A stretch of 42,093 nucleotides of DNA from an uncultured Candidatus Actinomarina sp. Its GTDB lineage: Bacteria; Actinomycetota; Acidimicrobiia; Actinomarinales; Actinomarinaceae. The stretch's first letter is position 1. Each line of letters begins with the position of its first letter. The position numbers and the translations under genes were made by a program. The stretch is from contig CACIJJ010000006.1 in NCBI GenBank assembly GCA_902587025.1, positions 24,001 to 66,093 on the forward strand, read 5' to 3'. A model generated the notes under the pieces. The model was given only the letters and a program-made list of their open reading frames with translations, searched no databases and was not told the origin of the DNA. Shown here piece by piece: positions 33,636-40,384 of this stretch.

Positions 33636-34202
33636 ATGAGTAAAACTACAGATGTAATATTTGAACTAAACAAAATTGTAGTTACTTTTAAAAAATTAAT
33701 AAAAAATCAAAATGTTCTTCTTGAATTTATTCCAATAAATCAATATCAACTGACATGTAACAAAATAGTTATTGAAAATAAAGAGAAAACTACCAATATT
33801 AATTCAACAGATTTAAGAAAAATTAATATCCATAATTTAGTTAAAACAAGTATTAAATTAATTGATAAGAATATAGATCTAGATAAAAAAACATATAAGA
33901 AAAATTCACCAATCTATGATCCAATACTTACATCAAATGATTTAATAAAAAAAATAAATAAGAAGCAATACAACAACAGATCAGATTTGTTAGCTATTTA
34001 CTCATTGTTATACATAAACACGGAAAGAGAATATGGTGTAAATATATCAAAAAAAATTAGTGAAAAGATAAAATACAAAGATTCTTATATCAAAAACCTT
34101 ACTAAAGAATGTTTCACAAAGGGATATCTTAAAAGCTCAAAAAAAGGTTTAGCCGGTGGAACGTTGACTAAAAAGTCGTTAAAAATACTTACTTCTCTGT
34201 AA
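33636..34202 (+). CDS. Uncharacterised Lys/Asn-rich protein with a probable C-terminal winged helix
   Basis: I do not recognise the family. From the ATG at 33636 the product has 188 residues, very rich in Lys, Asn and Ile. The N-terminal 70 residues suggest a small beta-containing domain (VIFELNKIVVTFKKL, VLLEFIPINQYQLTCNKIVI). The C-terminal 70 look like a winged helix: LLAIYSLLYINTEREYGVNI, SKKISEKI, SYIKNLTKECFTKGYLKSS, then GLAGGTLTKKSLKIL. This pattern (helix, skipped residues, GxLTxK-SLKIL) is common in actinobacterial DNA-binding proteins. It is the only plus-strand gene in its surroundings, divergent from thrS and ending 14 bp inside the convergent cyclophilin gene. A regulator of the thrS run is possible but unproven. 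Confidence 0.7.
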   Translation: MSKTTDVIFELNKIVVTFKKLIKNQNVLLEFIPINQYQLTCNKIVIENKEKTTNINSTDLRKINIHNLVKTSIKLIDKNIDLDKKTYKKNSPIYDPILTSNDLIKKINKKQYNNRSDLLAIYSLLYINTEREYGVNISKKISEKIKYKDSYIKNLTKECFTKGYLKSSKKGLAGGTLTKKSLKILTSL

Positions 34203-34812
34203 TTTTTACACTTTTTATAACTACATCATCTACAGGTTTGTCATTGTCACCTGTTTGAACATTAGCGATTGAATCAACTGTATCAAGGCCTTCGGAAACT
34301 TTTCCGAAGATTGTGTATTGATATGGCAATGGGTAGTCAACGTGCATAATAAAGAACTGGCTTCCATTAGTATTTGGTCCTCTATTAGCCATAGCAACAA
34401 TGCCTTTTCCATAATTCATTGGATAATCTAATTCATCCTCAAATTCATAACCCGGGTATTTACCCATTTCACCATGACCAGTTCCACTCGGATCACCACC
34501 TTGTATCATGAAACCTTTAATTACACGATGAAAAATGATATCGTCGTAATATCCGTCATTAGATAAATTAACAAAATTGTTGACTGTTTTAGGTGCTATG
34601 TCAGCATAGAGATTGATCACAAGTGTTCCTAGTGATGTTTCAATTGTTGCAATATATTTAGCCTGTTCATTGATAGACATTTCAGGCGGTGATGTATAAG
34701 TCTTATCGTATGCCACTTCTGTAACCTCCGTTGTTTCTATAATTGTTTCTTCTACAGTGTCTTCACCACAAAAAGTTAATAGTAACACAATTAAAATTAA
34801 GTATCTTTTCAT
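34189..34812 (-). CDS. Cyclophilin-type peptidyl-prolyl cis-trans isomerase, exported
   Basis: Cyclophilins catalyse proline isomerisation in protein folding. The 207-residue protein starts with a signal segment MKRYLILIVLLLTFCGED, in which the Cys after LLTF could be lipidated, although TFC is not a perfect lipobox. An acidic/Thr-rich linker follows. The cyclophilin domain (about 50-205) has TSLGTLVINLYADIAPKTVN, the catalytic FHRVIKGFMIQGGD (Arg-Phe/Gln core), MANRGPNTNGSQFFI and YTIFGKVSEG. A role outside the cytoplasmic membrane is likely. The ATG overlaps the stop of the thioesterase gene by 4 bp; its 3' end overlaps the plus-strand wHTH gene by 14 bp, tail to tail. Confidence 0.92.
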   Translation of the reverse strand: MKRYLILIVLLLTFCGEDTVEETIIETTEVTEVAYDKTYTSPPEMSINEQAKYIATIETSLGTLVINLYADIAPKTVNNFVNLSNDGYYDDIIFHRVIKGFMIQGGDPSGTGHGEMGKYPGYEFEDELDYPMNYGKGIVAMANRGPNTNGSQFFIMHVDYPLPYQYTIFGKVSEGLDTVDSIANVQTGDNDKPVDDVVIKSVKITEK

Positions 34813-35192
34813 GACTTATCAATGTTAGTTAAACGAACTGTTGATCGTGCGCATTCAGTATCATTGTTAAATAATTTTGCTTCCCAAATTTGTGATCTCT
34901 TGCCAAGCTTAATGGGAGTTGCTTCACATATGATTGTTCCATCAGTAATTGCCCTGATAAAATCAGTATTGTTATTTACACCGACCCAGGTGCCTTTTTG
35001 CGTGAAATAAGCAGCATAAGAGATTGCAGCTTCAGCCATTGTGTCAATAACTCCACCATGAACCATGCCCATAGGTTGTTTGTGAAACTCTTTGACTTCA
35101 AGTGAACTTTTTACATAGTTTTCTTTTATCTCAATGATTTCATGCCCGATATAAGGATCAAATGTTCCTTCTAAAAAATTCTTGCTATCCAT
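34809..35192 (-). CDS. Hotdog-fold thioesterase (PaaI/YdiI-like)
   Basis: The 127-residue protein has a single hotdog domain with the PaaI-type active-site stretch KQPMGMVHGGVIDTMAEAAI (about 38-57; HGG and the Glu of MAEAA form the usual site) and SQIWEAKLFN followed by CARSTVRL. Such enzymes hydrolyse acyl-CoA thioesters; the substrate cannot be told from the sequence. It overlaps the membrane protein upstream by 8 bp and the cyclophilin gene by 4 bp, so the three are co-transcribed although no functional link is evident. Confidence 0.88.
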   Translation of the reverse strand: MDSKNFLEGTFDPYIGHEIIEIKENYVKSSLEVKEFHKQPMGMVHGGVIDTMAEAAISYAAYFTQKGTWVGVNNNTDFIRAITDGTIICEATPIKLGKRSQIWEAKLFNNDTECARSTVRLTNIDKS

Positions 35193-35760
35193 GTTTATTA
35201 AAAACTTTCTCTAATCTTTTTTCGCCAGTTCCAGAAACAAACCACCAATACCCTATTACAAGTGTAATAAATGTTATCGTCGAAACTAAATAAACATATA
35301 TTATGTTTAGATCATTATTTATAATTTGAATCATCGACCAAATATATGATGATATTCCATAAAGAGTAATAAATAATGTTACAAAACTAAACCATGTAAA
35401 ACCTTTGTTAAGCACAGCTACAACAATTTTTCGCTCTTGTGTAGGAAAAAAATAATCATTTTCTAATTCATGAGCAATAAGAACATTCTCGTCATATTCA
35501 GAATTGATATTTTTTTCAATAAATTCACTGTAGTGTCTTGAAAATATCAAAAAATAAGCATGAAAACTCAAAAGTACAGAACCAAATAATGAAATTAATG
35601 GAATTAAGTAAAGAGCGTTCTTATTATTTAAAGATAAGAATATAAATACTGTATTAAAAATGAACAATATTCTTACATCTAGTAAGAATTGGTCGTGATA
35701 ATACCTATTCATTGATCTCATTCTCGATAATTGTTCTTTATAAAGGATTATTTTTTCCAT
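35185..35760 (-). CDS. Uncharacterised four-span membrane protein
   Basis: I do not recognise this 191-residue protein. It starts with a charged, Arg/Tyr-rich segment (LYKEQLSRMRSMNRYYHD), followed by four hydrophobic helices at about 26-45, 50-72, 120-142 and 150-172. Between helices 2 and 3 is a cytoplasmic or external loop with acidic character and the stretch HELENDYFFPTQERK. It ends in a Lys-rich tail. Its ATG is only 21 bp from the start of a divergent plus-strand membrane protein gene, so the two may share a control region. It leads a three-gene set with a thioesterase and a cyclophilin. Confidence 0.7.
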   Translation of the reverse strand: MEKIILYKEQLSRMRSMNRYYHDQFLLDVRILFIFNTVFIFLSLNNKNALYLIPLISLFGSVLLSFHAYFLIFSRHYSEFIEKNINSEYDENVLIAHELENDYFFPTQERKIVVAVLNKGFTWFSFVTLFITLYGISSYIWSMIQIINNDLNIIYVYLVSTITFITLVIGYWWFVSGTGEKRLEKVFNKHG

Positions 35761-35781
35761 TTGTTAGAGTTTATATAGATT

Positions 35782-36150
35782 ATGTTTAATATAAAATTTC
35801 CAATCAAACTAATTATATTTTTACTAATCACCATATTAATTAACGTATTTTCGACAGTAACACTTAAATATAACGCTATTTCATTGAATGATTTCAGAAG
35901 TTATGAAATTATATGTGGTGATATCTTAGAGGTAGTCCAAGCAACAAGTAATAGTAAGTATTCAGAAAAATTAGGTGCAAATTGGAGACAATGTAGGGAA
36001 AGAGGGTTAACAATACTTGTCACATCAAGTATTACGTTCATTTTTTTAATAACATTGTTATTATATTTATTTTATATATATAAAAATCGAACTAAAAGAG
36101 AAGAAATATCAGATTTATTGATGATTTTAAAAAGGATGAATAAAAAATGA
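35782..36150 (+). CDS. Uncharacterised small two-span membrane protein
   Basis: The 122-residue product has a helix at about 9-29 (KLIIFLLITILINVFSTVTL), an external segment of about 45 residues with two cysteines (YEIICGDILEVV and WRQCRERG) that could form a disulfide, then a second helix at about 77-97 and a short basic tail (KNRTKREE). No family is recognised. TATATA at 35772-35777, just before the ATG, may be a -10 of a near-leaderless transcript. Its stop overlaps the ATG of the LLM oxidoreductase by 4 bp, so the two are likely co-translated. Confidence 0.65.
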   Translation: MFNIKFPIKLIIFLLITILINVFSTVTLKYNAISLNDFRSYEIICGDILEVVQATSNSKYSEKLGANWRQCRERGLTILVTSSITFIFLITLLLYLFYIYKNRTKREEISDLLMILKRMNKK

Positions 36151-37088
36151 AAATAGGAGCAATGGTACCTCAAGGCTGGAGAATGGATTTACATGGAATA
36201 GAACCAAAACACCAATGGAATACGATTTTAGAATCTTCTGCAAAAATTGAAAAATTAAAATATGAATCAGTCTGGGTCTACGATCACTTTCACACAGTTC
36301 CATCACCAACACAAGATCCAACATTTGAATGTTGGTCACTAATGGCTGCTTTATCTCAAGTAACATCTGATGTAAGAATCGGACAAATGTGTACATGTAA
36401 TTCTTATAGAAACCCTGCGTATTTAACAAAGGTAGCATCTAGCATTGATTCCATGTCTGGAGGCAGATTAGAATTTGCTATTGGTGCTGGTTGGTATGAT
36501 CAAGAATATAAAGCTTATGGATATGAATATCCTTCTGCTGGTGTCAGATTAAAAATGCTGGAAGAAGCTTTACAAATATATATCGCAATGACAACCCAAG
36601 AGAAAGCCACATTTGAAGGTGAGTACTATCAAATAAAAGAAGCAATAAATCAACCAAAACCATTACAAAAACCTTATCCACCACTTTGGGTGTGTGGCGG
36701 TGGAGAAAAAGTTACTTTGAAATTACTTGCAAAGTACGGTGATTATGGAAATTGGGATGTTGATGTAGATGGCTTTATTCACAAATCCAAAATATTAAAA
36801 GAACACTGTGAAGTTCAAAAGCGAGATTATTCTGAAATAAAAAAAACACTTCATACAAATGTAATTATTGGTGACAATCAAAAAGATTTAAACGACAAAT
36901 TAAAAAAAATAGTTGAAGTAACAGGCATTCCTGAAGAGATGTATACTAGCAAACCACTTGTTGGAGTAAAAGAGAAAGTTTTTGAAACAATGGATCAGTT
37001 TTCTGAAGTTGAATGTGATTACTTAATAGCATACGTTCCTGATATTGTTTGGGGCGATACATTAGATATCTTATCTGAAAAGCTCTAA
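36147..37088 (+). CDS. Luciferase-like (LLM class) flavin/F420-dependent oxidoreductase
   Basis: The 313-residue protein is a TIM-barrel of the bacterial luciferase superfamily. Seen: MKIGAMVPQGWRMDL, YESVWVYDHFHTVPSPTQDP (helix 1 and substrate loop), IGQMCTCNSYRNPAYLTK, SMSGGRLEFAIGAGWYDQEY (cofactor-phosphate region), KPLQKPYPPLWVCGGGEKVT, and a C-terminal helix pair. The GGRLEFAIGAGW and GGGEKVT signatures fit F420-using members that are abundant in Actinomycetota, but FMN use cannot be excluded. Substrate is unknown. It follows the small membrane protein with a 4-bp overlap, and its stop runs into the A-tract of the terminator hairpin that serves the opposite strand. Confidence 0.88.
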   Translation: MKIGAMVPQGWRMDLHGIEPKHQWNTILESSAKIEKLKYESVWVYDHFHTVPSPTQDPTFECWSLMAALSQVTSDVRIGQMCTCNSYRNPAYLTKVASSIDSMSGGRLEFAIGAGWYDQEYKAYGYEYPSAGVRLKMLEEALQIYIAMTTQEKATFEGEYYQIKEAINQPKPLQKPYPPLWVCGGGEKVTLKLLAKYGDYGNWDVDVDGFIHKSKILKEHCEVQKRDYSEIKKTLHTNVIIGDNQKDLNDKLKKIVEVTGIPEEMYTSKPLVGVKEKVFETMDQFSEVECDYLIAYVPDIVWGDTLDILSEKL

Positions 37089-37119
37089 AAAAACGGAAGC
37101 CCCCAAAAAGGAGGCTTCC
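37087..37119 (-). terminator. Intrinsic terminator of the DUF3048 unit
   Basis: On the minus strand a 10-position stem with one mismatch pairs 37119-37110 (GGAAGCCTCC) with 37104-37095 (GGGGGCTTCC) around a five-base T loop (37109-37105). One G follows and then seven T (37093-37087). This ends transcripts coming from the 37195-39198 gene. On the plus strand the hairpin lies just after the LLM gene but is not followed by a T-run, so it would be a weak terminator there at best. Confidence 0.85.
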
Positions 37120-37194
37120 CAACAGGGCTGCGTATCACACTTAATTGAAACGCACTCTTAGATTACCACGAACATTTCTAAAAAGTAAAGCTAT
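37120..37194 (-). other. 3' untranslated stretch with a second hairpin
   Basis: This 75-bp region between the DUF3048 gene and its terminator has no ORF and is less AT-rich than its surroundings. It contains the inverted repeat TGCGT/ACGCA (37154-37150 with 37133-37129, 16-base loop) followed by GCCCTGTT, directly before the terminator stem. It could be a structured 3' UTR or a small RNA. I find no match to a known RNA by eye. Confidence 0.35.
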
Positions 37195-39198
37195 TTAGCC
37201 AAAAGAAGGATTTTTTGTGTTCGGAACAAGAGAAATCCAAACTTTTCCTTTAGGAACATACAATATGTTGTTATTACTATCAACAATATGAAATGGATCT
37301 AAATTTGAGCCTCGTTTCCATTTAGCATCCAACATTTTTCCACCATGTAAAATTATTGCTCTACCTTCACCTACGGTCTTAACTGAAGGTAACTGTAGAG
37401 GGTGAACATATGGTTCACAAAATAATGCAATTACAGTTTTAAATGATATTTGTCCAGTATTTCCATTTATATCAGACCAATAATGAACATTATCACTATT
37501 TTGATTTTTATAGGCATCATAATATGTCCTTAAATAATTTGATCCATTCCATGTCCATGTTGTTTCTGTGTATCCAGAAAAAGTTAACGTTAAGTAAGAA
37601 TTTGTTTTCCAATTATTAAAAGTAGGTTCACCCCAAGGAAACAATGGTTGTGGTGTGTTAGTTTTTCTATATCCTCTGGATATTGCTGTAGATTTCAATT
37701 TGCTTGTATCTGCATACAAATTATGTGGGGCTCTTCGAGAATTAATCCTAAAATAATCTGGTCTTCTATCTGTTATCACTGGTACACCCATATCAACAAT
37801 TTCAGGAATCAATCCCCCAGTTGCTCCACTAGCTACAAGCACACCACCGAGAGGTCTTAAAACTGTAGGGTCAGTTGGTCTTGCAGATCGAATTGGACCG
37901 TGATAAGATGTGTCGCTCTGATAAAAAATATTAATAAACCTTGTCATACCTCCTTCAACAAGTACTTCAAAAACAGCATCAGCATTTTGAGGTCCAGATT
38001 GTGGTCTGGCATTAACGTTATTGTCATTTTTAATACCAATTACAATTGAGTTATTAGAGCCAGATGGCATAATTAATCCATTTACAGGAGAGTTAATACC
38101 TTTTATATAGTTCTGTGTAGGAACTTCACCAAGAGAGTTATATGTCTTTTCTTTGGTTCTAGACCAATTTTGACTTAAATAAGCGTCTAATTCAGCTTGT
38201 GAATTTACTTGTGCAGTTTGTCCATATCTAAAAACAAATACAGGATAAAAACAAGGATCAGGAACCCAAATTTGTGCTTCATTAACGTATCCAACAATAC
38301 AAGTACCATTTGGGTTATAGTTAACCAAATCAACAGTCAAACTGCCATTATTAGAAATTGAACTACTCTCACTTGTATTGACTAGTACATATGACTCCTC
38401 GCCTTTTGCTAATGCTGTTTTTGTATTTGGTCCAAGCACACCATCTATAGTCAAACCAGCTAATTTTTGAAATTCCTTAATTGCAGATTTGGTACCATTA
38501 CCATTAATACCGTCTATTTCACCACTGTATAAATTCAACTCTTTTAGGGTTTTTTGTGCATTTTCTATCTCTTTAGAGTAAATAATAACTTTAACATTAT
38601 TAACATCATCACCGCCAATACCAATATACGAATCTTCACCTTTTTCTAATGCTGCTTTAGTTTTTGGTCCTAAAATACCATCAACAGAGAGTCCAGCAAG
38701 CCTCTGGAACTCTTTTAATGCTGCTTTGGTTTGATTATTAAGTTCATTATTTATTTCACCGGTATATAAACCAAGAATTGTAAGTTGATTCTGAGCGTCT
38801 GATATATTTTGAACAATAACAGGCATAGAAGTAGTAGTTGAAGATGTTGAAGTTGTTGTTGATGATGTTGCAGTTGTTGTTGATGATATTGGCGTTGTTG
38901 TTGATGATGTACTGGTATTAGAATCTTCAGAAATTGTTTCATTTTGCTCAACAGATACTAGATTTATTTCACTCTGAGAATTACTACTAAAAATAGAATA
39001 ACCAAAAATAATTAGTCCTGAGGCAATAATTGTTGTAAATAAAGCTAAACGATTATATTTTTTCTTATTAACACTACCGACGCTTTCCTCAATTTCAATA
39101 TCGACATTATCTGATCGAATTATTGTTGTTTTATTTACAGGATAATTTTTCTTCTTATTTCTTTTTGAATATAAATCTTTATGTAAATTTTTATGCAT
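37195..39198 (-). CDS. Membrane-anchored DUF3048 protein with two peptidoglycan-binding domains
   Basis: From the ATG at 39198 the protein has 667 residues: a basic cytoplasmic N-terminus, one membrane helix (about 51-70), and an external Ser/Thr linker with heptad repeats (about 96-123). Two PG_binding_1 domains follow (about 132-185 and 209-264; both have KEFQ(R/K)LAGL(S/T)(V/I)DG(I/V)LGP). A two-Cys segment (C300, C316) comes next, and then DUF3048 (about 370-665: NARPQSGPQNADAVFEVLVE, GPIRSARPTDP, SGATGGLIPEI, RRAPHNLYAD). DUF3048 is the YerB family, of unknown mechanism. Wall attachment is a fair inference. It lies 57 bp after a DUF3048 paralogue and ends at an intrinsic terminator. A TTG two codons upstream is less likely as start. 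Confidence 0.85.
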   Translation of the reverse strand: MHKNLHKDLYSKRNKKKNYPVNKTTIIRSDNVDIEIEESVGSVNKKKYNRLALFTTIIASGLIIFGYSIFSSNSQSEINLVSVEQNETISEDSNTSTSSTTTPISSTTTATSSTTTSTSSTTTSMPVIVQNISDAQNQLTILGLYTGEINNELNNQTKAALKEFQRLAGLSVDGILGPKTKAALEKGEDSYIGIGGDDVNNVKVIIYSKEIENAQKTLKELNLYSGEIDGINGNGTKSAIKEFQKLAGLTIDGVLGPNTKTALAKGEESYVLVNTSESSSISNNGSLTVDLVNYNPNGTCIVGYVNEAQIWVPDPCFYPVFVFRYGQTAQVNSQAELDAYLSQNWSRTKEKTYNSLGEVPTQNYIKGINSPVNGLIMPSGSNNSIVIGIKNDNNVNARPQSGPQNADAVFEVLVEGGMTRFINIFYQSDTSYHGPIRSARPTDPTVLRPLGGVLVASGATGGLIPEIVDMGVPVITDRRPDYFRINSRRAPHNLYADTSKLKSTAISRGYRKTNTPQPLFPWGEPTFNNWKTNSYLTLTFSGYTETTWTWNGSNYLRTYYDAYKNQNSDNVHYWSDINGNTGQISFKTVIALFCEPYVHPLQLPSVKTVGEGRAIILHGGKMLDAKWKRGSNLDPFHIVDSNNNILYVPKGKVWISLVPNTKNPSFG
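38831..38914. repeat. Four 21-bp tandem repeats encoding Ser/Thr heptads
   Basis: Four consecutive 21-bp units lie at 38831-38851 (diverged), 38852-38872, 38873-38893 and 38894-38914. The last three share GTTGTTGTTGATGAT on the plus strand. On the minus strand they encode heptads of the type SSTTTxx, forming the extracellular linker of the DUF3048/peptidoglycan-binding protein. Such repeats can change in copy number by slippage. Confidence 0.85.
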
Positions 39199-39255
39199 AC
39201 ACAACCCTATAGATATTTTAGTGATTTGTGTAAAAAGTTATTTAATTAAGAGATT

Positions 39256-40380
39256 TTAATTATCTGAGATAATTATTTCACCGTTCAATGGTAATATATG
39301 TATCCATTGTTTGCTTGGTGGAACCTCTATTGGATTTTGATTGGCGTCAATGAATTCGAATGGATCAGTTATATCATTACGTCTCCATGTTCCTTCAATA
39401 TATTTACCGTCACTAAAAATTGTTACTGGTCCAACACCTACTGTTAAAACGCTTGGTAAGGTTGTAACTTCGTCATTATATAGTGGGCCTTGAATGACCA
39501 CTACTGTTGGAATTTGAAGTATGTCAGTGTATCCATCTCGAGTTATGAAGTTATGAGCGACTGCATCGTCTTCTGGTGAGTAACCATCAACAATAAATCT
39601 ACTGTATTGATCATTATCAAGTTTCCAAATTACTGTTGTAAAATCACTGTACTTAACAGTCACCCTTCCAGCACCCTCTTCCCAATTTAATTGATTATTA
39701 CCAAAATCGTACAATGGATTAACATCTTGATTAAAGAGAAATCCTTTTTGATCAATATATTCTCTTACTAATTCAGTATCAGCATATAAGTTATGTGGGG
39801 CTTTTCTGTTTGCAATTCTAAACATTGTTGGAGCAGATACTTCTTCTAAGACTGGGACACCTAATTCTCTGATTTCTGGAATCAAACCTGCTGTTGCACC
39901 AGAAACTACAAGGATACCTCCATAAGGTCTTACTAAGTTTGGATCAGTAGGTCTAGCAGATCGGATAGGACCAACGTATGAACTTGTTCTATCCATATAA
40001 AAAGCTAGGAACCTTGTCATACCACCCTCGACTAAAATTTCCATAACAGTATCTGCTTCTTGAAGGCCAGACTGTGGTCTTGCATTTAGATTATTATCAA
40101 CTTTAAAAGCAATAACTCTTCTTGGTCTTTTTAACCATAATTCTGGACTGAGTTCTAAGCCTGTAAATGGTGACATTTTTTCTTTATCGTATTCGTAATC
40201 TTCAACGATGGATGTATCAGTTGATTCGACTATTGATGATGTTGTAGTAACATCCCCTTCGTCAATTGAGTTTTCATCATTAATTAATGTTGTAGTCGTA
40301 TCAACAACTTCTGTTGATTCATTTGAAGAATTACATAATATAAGTAGAAAAGCTAATAAGATTAAACCGAACTTTTTCAT
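39256..40380 (-). CDS. DUF3048 (YerB-like) probable lipoprotein
   Basis: The 374-residue protein begins MKKFGLILLAFLLILCNSSN, a lipoprotein-type signal in which C16 is the likely lipidated residue. A Thr/Asp/Glu-rich linker (about 17-65) follows, then a DUF3048 domain (about 70-370). That domain has NARPQSGLQEADTVMEILVE, FYMDRTSSYVGPIRSARPTD, GILVVSGATAGLIPEI, RIANRKAPHNLYAD and a C-terminal TVGVGPVTIFSDGKYIEGTW. It is a paralogue of the next gene but lacks peptidoglycan-binding domains and the membrane helix. The function of DUF3048 is unknown. It starts 4 bp after the aldehyde dehydrogenase-like gene. Confidence 0.85.
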   Translation of the reverse strand: MKKFGLILLAFLLILCNSSNESTEVVDTTTTLINDENSIDEGDVTTTSSIVESTDTSIVEDYEYDKEKMSPFTGLELSPELWLKRPRRVIAFKVDNNLNARPQSGLQEADTVMEILVEGGMTRFLAFYMDRTSSYVGPIRSARPTDPNLVRPYGGILVVSGATAGLIPEIRELGVPVLEEVSAPTMFRIANRKAPHNLYADTELVREYIDQKGFLFNQDVNPLYDFGNNQLNWEEGAGRVTVKYSDFTTVIWKLDNDQYSRFIVDGYSPEDDAVAHNFITRDGYTDILQIPTVVVIQGPLYNDEVTTLPSVLTVGVGPVTIFSDGKYIEGTWRRNDITDPFEFIDANQNPIEVPPSKQWIHILPLNGEIIISDN

Positions 40381-40384
40381 AACT

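Noticed and set aside
34230-34412. Second minus-strand frame inside the cyclophilin gene
   Set aside because: It is an out-of-frame shadow of the conserved cyclophilin domain.
36127-36438. Minus-strand frame opposite the LLM oxidoreductase
   Set aside because: It lies antisense to a clear family member, and its product has no recognisable domain.
37095-37119. Terminator for the plus-strand LLM gene
   Set aside because: The hairpin is followed by CAACAGGG on the plus strand, not by a T-run; the T-run is on the minus-strand side.
39205-39255. Terminator or promoter in the gap between the two DUF3048 genes
   Set aside because: A weak AATTAA/TTAATT inverted repeat and several AT-rich -10-like strings occur, but none stands out from the background composition.
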